Part shown: in pieces, positions 13,176-20,807 of the stretch
How the letters are laid out: the number at the start of each line of letters is the position of its first letter
How positions within the stretch are numbered: the first letter of the stretch is position 1
The notes under the pieces: model-generated
What the model saw: the letters and a program-made list of their open reading frames with translations, nothing else
Told to the model about the DNA's origin: nothing
Database searches by the model: none
Made by a program: the position numbers and the translations under genes
From: a virus
Reading direction: 5' to 3' (one strand)
DNA length: 24,039 bases
IMG/VR virus record: IMGVR_UViG_3300032214_000319
Span: 1-24,039 of that record

Positions 13176-14236
13176 GTTTTGAATTATTAAAAGCAGAGGT
13201 TGATAAAGGCCTTCAAGGTAAGAACGGTGGAATCCCAATGGGATTTGATAGACTGAATAGATATGTAGGTATCCGTAAGGGTATGTATTATCTAGTAGGT
13301 GGACTTACAGGTTCTGGTAAGACATCATTCATTGATGATGCTTTTGTTTTGAATCCTGTTGATTGGGCTATGTCCAAAGAAGGAATAGCTTCAGGAGTGA
13401 AGGTGAAGGTGTGGTATAGATCTATGGAGAGAAGTAGAACTTACAAGATGGCCAAGTGGGTAGCTCGTAAGATATTTCTGGACCAGGGAATCATCATTCC
13501 TGTAGGTAAGCTGTTAGGTTGGACTGAGAAGATGACTAAAGATGAACATGATCTATTCTTATATTATGAAGACTATATCAATCATCTTAGTGAAATTGTT
13601 ACAATCATTGATGGACCAGAGAATCCTGTAGGTATAGCAAAAGATCTTAAGAAGTATGCATTAGAGAGAGGTTCTATTGAACAACTTGATGAATACAACA
13701 AGATTTATGTTCCTGAGGATCCAAATGAAATAACTATGGTGGTTATTGATCATATTGGTCTTTTAAAACTTACTACTACACAACCTACAAAGAAACAGGC
13801 TATTGACAAAATGTCTGATGAGCTGAGATATGCCAGAGACTTCTATGGATATTCACCAGTGGTAGTTAGCCAGTTTAATCGTGACATCTCTAATCCTGCA
13901 AGGATAAAGAATGGAGATGTAGAACCTCAACTAGAAGATTTTGCAGACAGTTCAGCAACACAGAATGATGCTGATGTTGTTATGGCATTATTTGATCCTA
14001 TGAGGTATAAAGTGGCTGATCCAAGTGGTTATGACCTTGATAAGTTAAAAGATGATTATGGAGCTAAATACTTCAGAAGTCTTAGACTAATCAAGAATTC
14101 TTATGGAGAAGATGATGTGCGTATTGGTCTTGGTTTCTTAGGCCAGATTGGAATGTTCAAGGAATTAAATAAGAAAAAAGATATGACTGATGCAGATTAT
14201 GAATCAGTTGTTAATAAAACTTGGTTTCTTAGATAA
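13172..14236 (+). CDS. DnaB-like replicative helicase
   Basis: A 354-residue RecA-fold hexameric helicase of the DnaB C-terminal-domain type without a typical N-terminal DnaB domain. Walker A GGLTGSGKTS at 43-52, the RSME motif near 83-86, Walker B MVVIDHIG with Asp193, SQFNRD near 233-238, then DFADSSATQNDADVVMAL and RLIKNSYGEDD. Unwinds DNA 5'-3' at the fork with the primase encoded downstream. Coupled by ATGA to the putative loader. The last ~29 residues (IGMFKEL...NKTWFLR) have a diverged second copy at 15213-15305, beyond an inserted homing endonuclease, so this C-terminus probably came with the insertion. Confidence 0.9.
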   Translation: MSFELLKAEVDKGLQGKNGGIPMGFDRLNRYVGIRKGMYYLVGGLTGSGKTSFIDDAFVLNPVDWAMSKEGIASGVKVKVWYRSMERSRTYKMAKWVARKIFLDQGIIIPVGKLLGWTEKMTKDEHDLFLYYEDYINHLSEIVTIIDGPENPVGIAKDLKKYALERGSIEQLDEYNKIYVPEDPNEITMVVIDHIGLLKLTTTQPTKKQAIDKMSDELRYARDFYGYSPVVVSQFNRDISNPARIKNGDVEPQLEDFADSSATQNDADVVMALFDPMRYKVADPSGYDLDKLKDDYGAKYFRSLRLIKNSYGEDDVRIGLGFLGQIGMFKELNKKKDMTDADYESVVNKTWFLR

Positions 14237-14252
14237 AATTTATTGAATAATA

Positions 14253-14284
14253 TTTGGTAGTTTGTAAAAGATACCTTAACTTTG
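14253..14284 (+). promoter_or_regulatory. Bacteroidota-type promoter for the homing endonuclease
   Basis: TTTG at 14253-14256, a 20-nt spacer, TAACTTTG at 14277-14284: an exact TTTG/TANNTTTG pair. Initiation near 14290 leaves a short leader before the ATG at 14302 and rules out the in-frame ATG at 14254, which would not be on the transcript. Confidence 0.75.
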
Positions 14285-14301
14285 TAATAAAATTTTATAT
14301 T

Positions 14302-14991
14302 ATGAAGACAGGTATCATTTACACACTCTCACATCCTATAACCAAAAAAGTTGTTTACGTAGGTAAAACAATCAATACGTTAGAAACTAGACTATATGGT
14401 CATATTGGAGACAGTAAAAGGCACAATAGAAAGATCTGTAAATGGATAAGTAAATTAACTTCTGAAGGATTAATACCATTGATTGAAGAGTTGGACTCTT
14501 CTTCTGAAGAAGATTTAGCTAGATTAGAAATATTCTATATTGAATTATTCAAAGCTTGGGGATTTGATTTAAAAAATCATACTGATGGTGGAGAAGGATT
14601 AATAGGTTTCAATCATTCAGAAAAATCAAAATTATTAATGTCAAAAGAAAGAAAAGGAGAAAAAAATGCTTTTTATAACAAGACTCATTCTCAAGAAGCA
14701 AAAGACAAAATATCAAAGGCAAACAAAAATAGAAAAATGTCTGAAGAGTTTTGTAATAAGAGAAGTCAATACATGAAAGCTAATCCTATAACAAAAGAAA
14801 CTTATCAAAAAATAGCAGAGACTAACAAAATAAAAGTTGCCCAATATGATCTTGATATGAACCTTGTAAAGATACATGATTCAGCTGCTGATGCATGTAG
14901 AGATTATCCTGAACTTTCAACTGGACACATATCTAGTTGTTGTAAAGGTAAGAGAAAAACACACAAAGGGTTTGTGTGGAAATATTATTAA
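14302..14991 (+). CDS. GIY-YIG homing endonuclease with NUMOD domains
   Basis: A 229-residue free-standing mobile endonuclease. The GIY-YIG domain begins GIIYTLS (4-10) and YVGKT (19-23), followed by catalytic-type Arg30 and the helix LARLEIFYIELFKAW with the conserved Glu. Next come NUMOD3-like DNA-binding repeats (GFNHSEKSKLLMSKERKGEKN, KTHSQEAKDKISKANKN), then a C-terminal NUMOD1-like helix-turn-helix (VAQYDLDMNLVKIHDSAADAC ... TGHISSCCKGKRKTHKGFVWKY). It has its own promoter. The in-frame upstream ATG at 14254 is rejected because the promoter overlaps it. Inserted just after the helicase gene; its target is probably the helicase 3' region. Confidence 0.92.
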   Translation: MKTGIIYTLSHPITKKVVYVGKTINTLETRLYGHIGDSKRHNRKICKWISKLTSEGLIPLIEELDSSSEEDLARLEIFYIELFKAWGFDLKNHTDGGEGLIGFNHSEKSKLLMSKERKGEKNAFYNKTHSQEAKDKISKANKNRKMSEEFCNKRSQYMKANPITKETYQKIAETNKIKVAQYDLDMNLVKIHDSAADACRDYPELSTGHISSCCKGKRKTHKGFVWKYY

Positions 14992-15012
14992 TGTTTAAAA
15001 CAAATAAAAACC

Positions 15013-15207
15013 ATGACAACAGTAGCAAAATTAGGAATTGGATTTAGACAATGGCAAAAAGATTGGCAAAGTTATGAAGAAACAGGAAAGAACAAACCTG
15101 TATCCTATGATGAGTTCATAGCTCCTTTTTTAGAAATGGAAAGACAAGAATTAAAAGATGCCTATTTACGAGGTATTGAAAATTATGATCCAACATTTAA
15201 AAAATAA
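15013..15207 (+). CDS. Hypothetical protein carried on the homing element, 64 residues
   Basis: Starts after the leader AAAACAAATAAAAACC, 21 bases beyond the endonuclease stop. The protein (MTTVAKLGIGFRQWQKDWQSY ... ENYDPTFKK) is charged and helical with several Trp/Tyr. No family recognised. It lies inside the segment that separates the two helicase 3' ends, so it probably arrived with the endonuclease. Confidence 0.65.
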   Translation: MTTVAKLGIGFRQWQKDWQSYEETGKNKPVSYDEFIAPFLEMERQELKDAYLRGIENYDPTFKK

Positions 15208-15212
15208 AAAAC

Positions 15213-15305
15213 ATTGGTATGTTCAAAGAGCTTCCTAGAAAGAAAGACATCACAGATGCTGATTATGAAGCTATTACTAACAAATCATATTTTCTTAGAG
15301 AATGA
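15213..15305 (+). pseudogene. Displaced original 3' end of the helicase gene
   Basis: In frame this reads IGMFKELPRKKDITDADY, then EAITNKSYFLRE and stop, matching the C-terminus of the DnaB-like helicase (IGMFKELNKKKDMTDADY, then ESVVNKTWFLR) at about two thirds of positions. Its TGA overlaps the ATG of the next gene (ATGA at 15302-15305), as elsewhere in this operon, so this is most simply the ancestral helicase end. It has no upstream helicase sequence. A short ORF from the ATG at 15219 exists but need not be translated. Confidence 0.8.
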
Positions 15306-15514
15306 AACTAGATGAATTATTAGAAATTAGATCTGAACTAAAGAGATTTTCAGATACATTGGATGAAGCTATTAAGTTGGCTAAACAAACAGAAGGATAC
15401 ACTTCTTATGATGGAATGCTTTTAGGTAAGCAGGATATTTCTGGTACCAGAATGTCAGGAGCTGTTAAGAGAAGAGCTTTAGATCTTAAATACTATTTAA
15501 CAAAGAAGCTATGA
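15302..15514 (+). CDS. Hypothetical protein, 70 residues
   Basis: Starts MKLDELLEIRSELKRFSDTLDEAI: an amphipathic, coiled-coil-like helix, followed by SYDGMLLGKQDISGTRMSGAVKRRALDLKYYL. Basic at the C-terminus. ATGA overlaps at both ends, with the helicase remnant and with the SF2 helicase gene. No family recognised. Confidence 0.7.
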   Translation: MKLDELLEIRSELKRFSDTLDEAIKLAKQTEGYTSYDGMLLGKQDISGTRMSGAVKRRALDLKYYLTKKL

Positions 15515-16587
15515 CAATAAGAGATAAGAGGCAAAAAGAGTTTGCTGATATGTGGATAAGACATGGCAAATTTGGAATTCTAAATCTATGTCCTAGGTTT
15601 GGTAAGATTAGAACTAGCATACATGCTCTAAAGAAACTGAAGCCTGAGAGCATATTGATTGCTTATCCAGATAACAAGATTAGAGATGCTTGGCAAGCTG
15701 ATTTTGAAGAATTAGGATATGATGACAGCATTGTCACATACACCACACATCTCTCTTTAAAGAAGTATGCTGATCAGAGCTTTGATGTTGTAATCATTGA
15801 TGAAATACATCTATTGAGCGAGGCTCAAATAGAAGTGTGTAAGGAACTGTTTATTAATAATGGACAGATCCTTGGTCTAACTGGTACATTATCCAGTTGG
15901 ACAGAAAGAACCCTTGAAGAAGAATTAGATCTTCATGTACTAGCAACCTATCCAATTGAAAAAGCAATTGAGGAGGGAGTTATAGTTGATTATGAAATCC
16001 ATGTTATTAGAGTGCCATTAGATAATGTAACACTAATTGATTACAAGGGTAAGAAGAAGACTGAAAAGAAACAGTTTGATGCTCTCACCTGGGTAGTTAA
16101 TAAGTTACAGAACAGTGGATCTGATACAATGTTTATGCGTCTTGCTAGAATGAGACTGATACAATCATCATTGGCCAAGGTGAAAGCAACAAGAGCGTTG
16201 CTAGAGAAACATGCTGATGAGAGAGTGTTAGTATTCTGTGGTGTTACCAAGATAGCTGACAGTCTAGGAATTCCTTCCTATCATAGTAAGTCTACTGAGA
16301 AACAACTCTTTGAAGATTTTGCTGAAGGTAAAGGTAATCACCTTGCTGTTGTGAAGATTGGTAATACAGGTGTAACGTATAAACCCTTAGACAAGGTGAT
16401 CATAAACTATTTTGACAGCAATGCAGAGAATCTAGCACAGAAGATAAATAGATGTATGGCAATGGAGTATAACACTCCTGATAAAAAAGCACACATTTAT
16501 ATCGTCAGTACTACTGAACCTACAGAGCTGAAGTGGTTATCAAAGGCCTTAGAATTCTTTGATAAAAACAAAATAAAATACATATAA
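15511..16587 (+). CDS. SF2 DEAD/H-type DNA helicase
   Basis: A 358-residue superfamily-2 helicase. Motif I CPRFGKIRTS around 28-36, motif Ia-like AYPDNKIRDAW, motif II DEIH (97-100), motif III LTGT (123-126), the second RecA lobe with VLVFCGVTK, and motif VI AQKINRCMA. In motif I the residue after GK is Ile where Thr or Ser is normal; the Thr two residues later may substitute, or ATP binding may be altered. Phage enzymes of this type act in recombination-dependent replication and branch migration. Short and complete. The next gene has its own promoter. Confidence 0.88.
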   Translation: MTIRDKRQKEFADMWIRHGKFGILNLCPRFGKIRTSIHALKKLKPESILIAYPDNKIRDAWQADFEELGYDDSIVTYTTHLSLKKYADQSFDVVIIDEIHLLSEAQIEVCKELFINNGQILGLTGTLSSWTERTLEEELDLHVLATYPIEKAIEEGVIVDYEIHVIRVPLDNVTLIDYKGKKKTEKKQFDALTWVVNKLQNSGSDTMFMRLARMRLIQSSLAKVKATRALLEKHADERVLVFCGVTKIADSLGIPSYHSKSTEKQLFEDFAEGKGNHLAVVKIGNTGVTYKPLDKVIINYFDSNAENLAQKINRCMAMEYNTPDKKAHIYIVSTTEPTELKWLSKALEFFDKNKIKYI

Positions 16588-16589
16588 TA

Positions 16590-16621
16590 TTTGACTTTAT
16601 TGAATATTATTCGTATATTTA
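16590..16621 (+). promoter_or_regulatory. Bacteroidota-type promoter for the ATPase/SSB pair
   Basis: TTTG at 16590-16593, a 20-nt spacer, TATATTTA at 16614-16621 (one mismatch to TANNTTTG). Initiation near 16627 gives a leader of about 35 nt for the gene at 16662. Confidence 0.65.
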
Positions 16622-16661
16622 TAGAATAAAACTAATATTAATAATTAAAGCAAGTAAAACA

Positions 16662-17333
16662 ATGGCAAGCAAATTAGTAGGGATTGTTGGTGCAACTGGT
16701 ACTGGAAAGAGTACAGCAATTAAGCATCTAAATCCAGAAGAAACGTACATTATTAACGTTGCAAAGAAAGAGCTTCCTTTCAAGGGAAGTGAAAAGCTTT
16801 ACAACGCAGAGAACAAGAATTACAAAGAAATAGAAGATGCTAACGAGATCTCTCGTTTGTTAAAAACTATCTCTGAGAAAGCTCCTCACATTAAGAACAT
16901 TATTATTGAAGACTCTAATTACATTATGGGATTCAATATGGTGGCAAAAGCTACAGAAGTAGGATTTACTAAATTTAGTCTTATGGCTAGAGACATGGTG
17001 GATCTATTTAGAACAGCTAGACAATTACGTGATGACATCACTGTATTCTATTTAACTCACCCAGAAACTATTGAAGATGGTGGAGAGATTATAGGATACA
17101 AGATCAAAACTGCAGGTAAGTTGATTGATAACCAAGTGTTATTAGAAGGATTACTAACTGTATGTCTTTACACACTCGTAGAAGAGAACAAAGATGGAAC
17201 AGCTAGTTATCAATTTGTAACCAATCGTTATAGAAAGATGCCTGCAAAGAGTCCAGATGGTATGTTTGCAGAAACAAAAATACCAAACAACTTACAACTA
17301 GTAGTAGAAACATTAAATGATTATTATAACTAA
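16662..17333 (+). CDS. Sak4-like RecA-fold ATPase
   Basis: A 223-residue P-loop NTPase of the AAA_24/Sak4 kind found in phage recombination modules. Walker A GATGTGKS at 10-17, Walker B NIIIEDS with Glu83/Asp84, and a sensor-like VFYLTHPE near 138-145. Sak4 proteins are single-domain RecA relatives that promote single-strand annealing together with a phage ssDNA-binding protein; the adjacent gene fits that role. Start at 16662 follows the leader AAGCAAGTAAAACA and leaves the promoter at 16590-16621 upstream. The general fold is sure; the recombinase role is by family and context. Confidence 0.8.
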   Translation: MASKLVGIVGATGTGKSTAIKHLNPEETYIINVAKKELPFKGSEKLYNAENKNYKEIEDANEISRLLKTISEKAPHIKNIIIEDSNYIMGFNMVAKATEVGFTKFSLMARDMVDLFRTARQLRDDITVFYLTHPETIEDGGEIIGYKIKTAGKLIDNQVLLEGLLTVCLYTLVEENKDGTASYQFVTNRYRKMPAKSPDGMFAETKIPNNLQLVVETLNDYYN

Positions 17334-17345
17334 AATTAAATTAAA

Positions 17346-18218
17346 ATGAGTAGTATCGGAGGAAAAAAGAGAGAAAACACAGGTGGTGGAGATTTCGGAA
17401 AAAAAGTGGGTTTGTTTGAAGCAAACGTAATTGCAATTAATCCAACAGCAGAAGAGTTTAAAGACATTCTGGGTATGGAACTTAAAGAAGACAGCAAAGC
17501 TGCTGAGTATTTAGGTGAAACTAAAGATGGTAATAGCTATCTACGTGTTGATGTATGGTTACAGAAGGTTAATTCTGATGACAAGTTCAAAACATCATTC
17601 TTCTTAGAAGATAAAGAACGTGAGAACAAAGATGGATCTAAGAAACAATATATCAATTCTATTGGTATGTGTTCTTGGGCTGCAGATGAAAATGATCTTG
17701 CTGAATGGTTTACTAAAGGAAGAGATTTCAGAGTGGCTTATACAGGTGAAGAAGATCTTTATAATTTCATGCGTACATGGTTAGCTGATCTTGATTATCG
17801 TGATTCAGAAACTGTTCTACAATTAGAATGGAAGAAGTTGATGAGAGGTAATGTAAAAGATTTGAAAGACCAAATCGATGGTGAATGGGCTAAATCTATT
17901 GTAGCTCTTGCAACTGTAATAGTTAAAGAGAAAGATGGAGAGTCTAAAGAATACCAAGGAATATATAATAAAGCTTTCTTAGGTGGTTATACATTGAAAC
18001 AATTTAGACTTGTTGATTATGGAAATAAGAAAACACAAGAGGGGCTTAAGAATAAGAAACCTAAAGAGTTGAAAGCTTACGAAAAGTTTGTTGTAAATGT
18101 TATAGGTGAGTATGGTTGTAAAGATTATTACACATTCAAAGACCTTCAGGATTATAATGCAGATGATAACTTAGTTGCTTCTGATGCATATATATCTGAT
18201 GAGGGAGATGATTATTAA
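17346..18218 (+). CDS. Probable phage single-stranded DNA-binding protein
   Basis: A 290-residue protein directly after the Sak4-like ATPase. Gly-rich N-terminus (MSSIGGKKRENTGGGDFGKK), a central strand-rich region (LRVDVWLQKVNSDDKFKTSFFLEDKER, WAKSIVALATVIVKEKDG), and an acidic, aromatic C-terminal tip DEGDDY, like the protein-interaction tails of SSBs. Sequence similarity to classical SSB is not obvious; the call rests on neighbourhood, the acidic tail and its likeness to the ssDNA-binding proteins annotated next to this ATPase in crAss-like phages. A strong terminator follows. Confidence 0.6.
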   Translation: MSSIGGKKRENTGGGDFGKKVGLFEANVIAINPTAEEFKDILGMELKEDSKAAEYLGETKDGNSYLRVDVWLQKVNSDDKFKTSFFLEDKERENKDGSKKQYINSIGMCSWAADENDLAEWFTKGRDFRVAYTGEEDLYNFMRTWLADLDYRDSETVLQLEWKKLMRGNVKDLKDQIDGEWAKSIVALATVIVKEKDGESKEYQGIYNKAFLGGYTLKQFRLVDYGNKKTQEGLKNKKPKELKAYEKFVVNVIGEYGCKDYYTFKDLQDYNADDNLVASDAYISDEGDDY

Positions 18219-18240
18219 TTCAATTAATTGTTGATAAGAG

Positions 18241-18268
18241 CCCTCATCAGAAATGGTGAGGGTTTTTT
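18241..18268 (+). terminator. Rho-independent terminator after the SSB gene
   Basis: CCCTCATC (18241-18248) pairs with GGTGAGGG (18255-18262) around AGAAAT, followed by TTTTTT. The central ATCAGAAATGGT is identical to that of the terminator at 4466. Confidence 0.92.
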
Positions 18269-18279
18269 ATTTTAAAGCT

Positions 18280-19281
18280 ATGATACAAGGAAGAAAAAAA
18301 GTAAAATTAACACCTGATAGCATACTAGATAAGATATCTGAATATGATATTTATAAATTCTATATGCCACATCAGAATTGGAAAATAAATGTAGTTACTT
18401 ATTCTCCCTTTAGAAATGAAAAGAATCCATCATTCATTATAGGATATAGAGGAGGAGCATTGAGATATTGTGATTTTGGAGATTCCAGCAAGAAAGGTGG
18501 ATGTTTCAATTTTGTAATGATGTTATTCAATGTAAATCTTAACGATGCCTTACTAATGATTGATAGAGATTTTGACCTAGGGATTATCAGTGGGTCCTCT
18601 ACAAAACAATATGAGAGGATTGTTTCTGATTATGCACAACCAACAGCTACATCTAAACGTGAATTCTTTATTCAAGTGAAGACTAGAAAGTTTACTAACG
18701 AAGAGTTGGCCTATTGGAATGGGTATTATCAAGACATAGATGATCTTAGAGCTAACAATGTGTATTCAATAGACACTGTCTATCTAAACAAACAGAAGTT
18801 TCCTATTAAGGACTCTGAGTTGAGGTTTGGTTATTTATATGAAGGCCATTGGAAAATCTACAGACCATTTGCTGATAAGAAGAATAAGTGGATGCCTAAT
18901 AATGTGCCTATTACTATGATGGATGGACTAGATGACATCAAAGACTGTGATGTAGCATTCATCAATAAGAGTAAGAAGGATTACATGGTGATGAAAAAGA
19001 TCTACCCATGTTGTTGTGCAGTTCAGAATGAAGGTATGGGATGTTTCTCTGAAGAGAACGTTGAATACATCAAGGAAAATTCTGAAAGACAAATCTTAAG
19101 CTTCGATAGTGATGAGACTGGTGTAAAAAATTCTCAAATGATAACTGATAAGTTTGGATTTGAGTATTGCAATGTACCTAGACTCTATCTAGATGAAGGA
19201 ATTAAAGATTGGGCTGATCTAGCACGCATACATGGACTAAAGACTATAGAGAAATATTTAACACAAAAAGAAATAATATGA
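18280..19281 (+). CDS. DnaG-type DNA primase with degenerate zinc finger
   Basis: A 333-residue primase. The N-terminal CHC2-like part reads YSPFRNEKNPSF (41-52) and RYCDFGDSSKKGGCFNFVMMLF (62-83), where the first Cys and the His of the normal CPFH...PSF are Ser and Arg, so the zinc site is incomplete. The TOPRIM part has INKSKKDYMVMKK (228-240, Lys where Glu of EGxxD is usual) and SFDSDETGV (274-282) with the metal-binding Asp pair. Makes RNA primers with the DnaB-like helicase. An in-frame ATG at 18253 lies inside the terminator stem and is rejected; ATG 18280 is chosen. Coupled to the next gene by ATGA. Confidence 0.82.
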   Translation: MIQGRKKVKLTPDSILDKISEYDIYKFYMPHQNWKINVVTYSPFRNEKNPSFIIGYRGGALRYCDFGDSSKKGGCFNFVMMLFNVNLNDALLMIDRDFDLGIISGSSTKQYERIVSDYAQPTATSKREFFIQVKTRKFTNEELAYWNGYYQDIDDLRANNVYSIDTVYLNKQKFPIKDSELRFGYLYEGHWKIYRPFADKKNKWMPNNVPITMMDGLDDIKDCDVAFINKSKKDYMVMKKIYPCCCAVQNEGMGCFSEENVEYIKENSERQILSFDSDETGVKNSQMITDKFGFEYCNVPRLYLDEGIKDWADLARIHGLKTIEKYLTQKEII

Positions 19282-19997
19282 ATTGGGATAATTTTAAACA
19301 TCAGTTTCATCCATCTTGGCATGCTAAGATGAGGCCATTCATAGAGAGTGAACAGTGTGATAAAATTTATGCATTCCTGAAAGCAGAAAGTAAGAGAGGT
19401 AAGAAAGTTGCTCCTCTATCTATGCATGTATGGAGATGCTTTAAAGAAACATCACTAGATGATCTTAAAGTGGTAATGGTTGGTATGTGTCCATATCACA
19501 CATTCAAGAATGATCTTCCTGTAGCAGATGGATTACTAATGGGATGTTCTATTACAGAACAAGTACAACCTTCATTAGGTCAATTCTATGGAGCTATGGA
19601 GAGAGAATTCTACGATGGGCTAAACTTGAATATTATAGAGAATCCAGATGTAAGCTTTTTAGCTCATCAGGGAGTGCTAATGTTTAATGCGGCATTAACA
19701 ACAGAGATGAACAAAGCAGGAAGTCATATGGAAATATGGGAACCTCTTGTGAAATATCTGTTTGAGGAAATTATAAACCACTTAGGTGTTCCTATTATAT
19801 TTTTAGGAAAGGACGCTGCGAAGTACAAAAAATACACAGGTATATTTACACATGTATTTGAAGTGTCTCATCCAGCTAGTGCTTCCTATAAATCAATAGA
19901 TTGGGATACAGAAGGTGTGTTTAGTAAAGTGAATAGATTATTAGAAGAAAACAATGGGTTTAGTGTTCAATGGTTAGATGTTGACCTGCCCTTTTAA
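19278..19997 (+). CDS. Uracil-DNA glycosylase-fold protein with altered catalytic motif
   Basis: A 239-residue member of UDG family 1. Motif 1 reads VVMVGMCPYH (65-74), where the canonical form is GQDPYH, so the catalytic Asp is Cys71 and the Gln is Met70. Other parts are kept: LPVADGLLMGCS, GVLMFNAALTTE with Asn137 (uracil-recognising Asn of LLN), and VSHPASASY with His198 (HPSP loop). Family 1 enzymes remove uracil from DNA using that Asp, so activity here is doubtful; a DNA-binding or polymerase-accessory role is possible, as with the poxvirus D4 protein. The gene is in the replication operon, ATGA-coupled to primase. Confidence 0.82.
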   Translation: MNWDNFKHQFHPSWHAKMRPFIESEQCDKIYAFLKAESKRGKKVAPLSMHVWRCFKETSLDDLKVVMVGMCPYHTFKNDLPVADGLLMGCSITEQVQPSLGQFYGAMEREFYDGLNLNIIENPDVSFLAHQGVLMFNAALTTEMNKAGSHMEIWEPLVKYLFEEIINHLGVPIIFLGKDAAKYKKYTGIFTHVFEVSHPASASYKSIDWDTEGVFSKVNRLLEENNGFSVQWLDVDLPF

Positions 19998-20009
19998 AAA
20001 CTTAAAGCT

Positions 20010-20351
20010 ATGATGGGAAGACCAAGAATTTATACAGAAGAAGAAGCAAAAGAAAGAAAAAGAGTAAGACAGAAAGAGTATTATAAAACTTATTATTATT
20101 TAAATAAAGAGCAATATATTAAAGCTTCAAAGAAATATAGACACACTGAAAAAGGAAAAGCAGCTTTAGAAAGAGCAAGAAAAAAAGAAAGAGATAATTT
20201 ATCAGATAATTATATTGTTCAACTATTAGCATGTAATTTATATAATAATGGAAAACATTCTTTAGATAGAAAATCTGTACCTAAAGAAGTGATAGAAATG
20301 TCTAGACAGACAATATTAGCAAAAAGACAATTTAAACTATTAAATAATTAA
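20010..20351 (+). CDS. DNA-binding-like basic phage protein (GRPR N-terminus)
   Basis: A 113-residue, strongly basic protein. It begins MMGRPRIYTEEEAKERKRVRQKEYY, an AT-hook-like GRPR followed by a Lys/Arg/Tyr-rich helix common at the N-terminus of phage HNH nucleases and DNA-binding proteins, and continues with charged helices. The C-terminal SDNYIVQLLACNLY ... VPKEVIEMSRQTILAKRQFKL matches the layout of small phage proteins containing IP-ELIELKR-LKLKR. No HNH residues are visible, so I do not call it a nuclease. Starts 12 bases after the UDG-like gene. Confidence 0.65.
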   Translation: MMGRPRIYTEEEAKERKRVRQKEYYKTYYYLNKEQYIKASKKYRHTEKGKAALERARKKERDNLSDNYIVQLLACNLYNNGKHSLDRKSVPKEVIEMSRQTILAKRQFKLLNN

Positions 20352-20354
20352 ATC

Positions 20355-20534
20355 ATGAACACAAATCAAAAATTAAAAAAAATTGAAAGAAAAACTTTCA
20401 AAATGGGAAACAAAGCATATGAAACATATTCTAAAACAGGAAGTTTAAATGCTTTAAAAGGATCTATAGATGCATATAGAACAACTATGCAATCTGTAAG
20501 ATATCAATTAATTTTCAATAATTTGAAAAAGTAG
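20355..20534 (+). CDS. Small basic hypothetical protein, 59 residues
   Basis: ATG at 20355, three bases after the previous stop; TAG at 20532-20534. Sequence MNTNQKLKKIERKTFKMGNK ... YQLIFNNLKK is basic and helical, Lys/Asn rich. No recognised domain. Tight packing on both sides supports translation. Confidence 0.55.
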   Translation: MNTNQKLKKIERKTFKMGNKAYETYSKTGSLNALKGSIDAYRTTMQSVRYQLIFNNLKK

Positions 20535-20539
20535 AAAAC

Positions 20540-20797
20540 ATGGAAAATCAAATTATTAAAGTGGATCATCTACAAGTAGGTGATGAAATTATTTATGCAA
20601 GTAATGGTAGTCTTAGAAGAATAAAGATTATCAGACCTCTTCAATTAGCTAAGAACAGACAATGGGGTGGTATGTACAGTAGTACTAAAGTGGAAGTCTT
20701 AAATACACATGACCTACATGATACTACACCAATTAGAACAATGTACCAAGATCTTAACTATAAAGACCTTTGGTTGATCAAAAGAGAAACAATTTAA
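20540..20797 (+). CDS. Hypothetical protein, 85 residues
   Basis: Starts MENQIIKVDHLQVGDEIIYASNG five bases after the previous stop. VDHLQVGDEIIYASNGSLRRIKIIRPL looks like a small beta-barrel lead, as in proteins with a VGDEI... element, and the rest is strand-rich (TKVEVLN, DLWLIKRETI). No catalytic motif. Not recognised beyond being a plausible small phage protein. Confidence 0.7.
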   Translation: MENQIIKVDHLQVGDEIIYASNGSLRRIKIIRPLQLAKNRQWGGMYSSTKVEVLNTHDLHDTTPIRTMYQDLNYKDLWLIKRETI

Positions 20798-20807
20798 AAC
20801 TAGAAAG

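Larger units (their letters stand above)
14237..15212 (+). mobile_element. Homing-endonuclease insertion behind the helicase gene
   Basis: This segment separates the present helicase stop from a diverged copy of the helicase 3' end at 15213-15305. It holds a promoter, the GIY-YIG gene and the small ORF at 15013. The exact left boundary is uncertain, because the incoming DNA may include part of the present helicase 3' end. Confidence 0.65.

Noticed and set aside
14254-14301. Upstream ATG start for the GIY-YIG endonuclease.
   Set aside because: It lies within the -33/-7 promoter; the protein from 14302 starts with the proper GIY motif.
18253-18279. Upstream ATG start for the primase.
   Set aside because: The ATG is inside a terminator stem-loop and its first codons read through the hairpin and U-tract.
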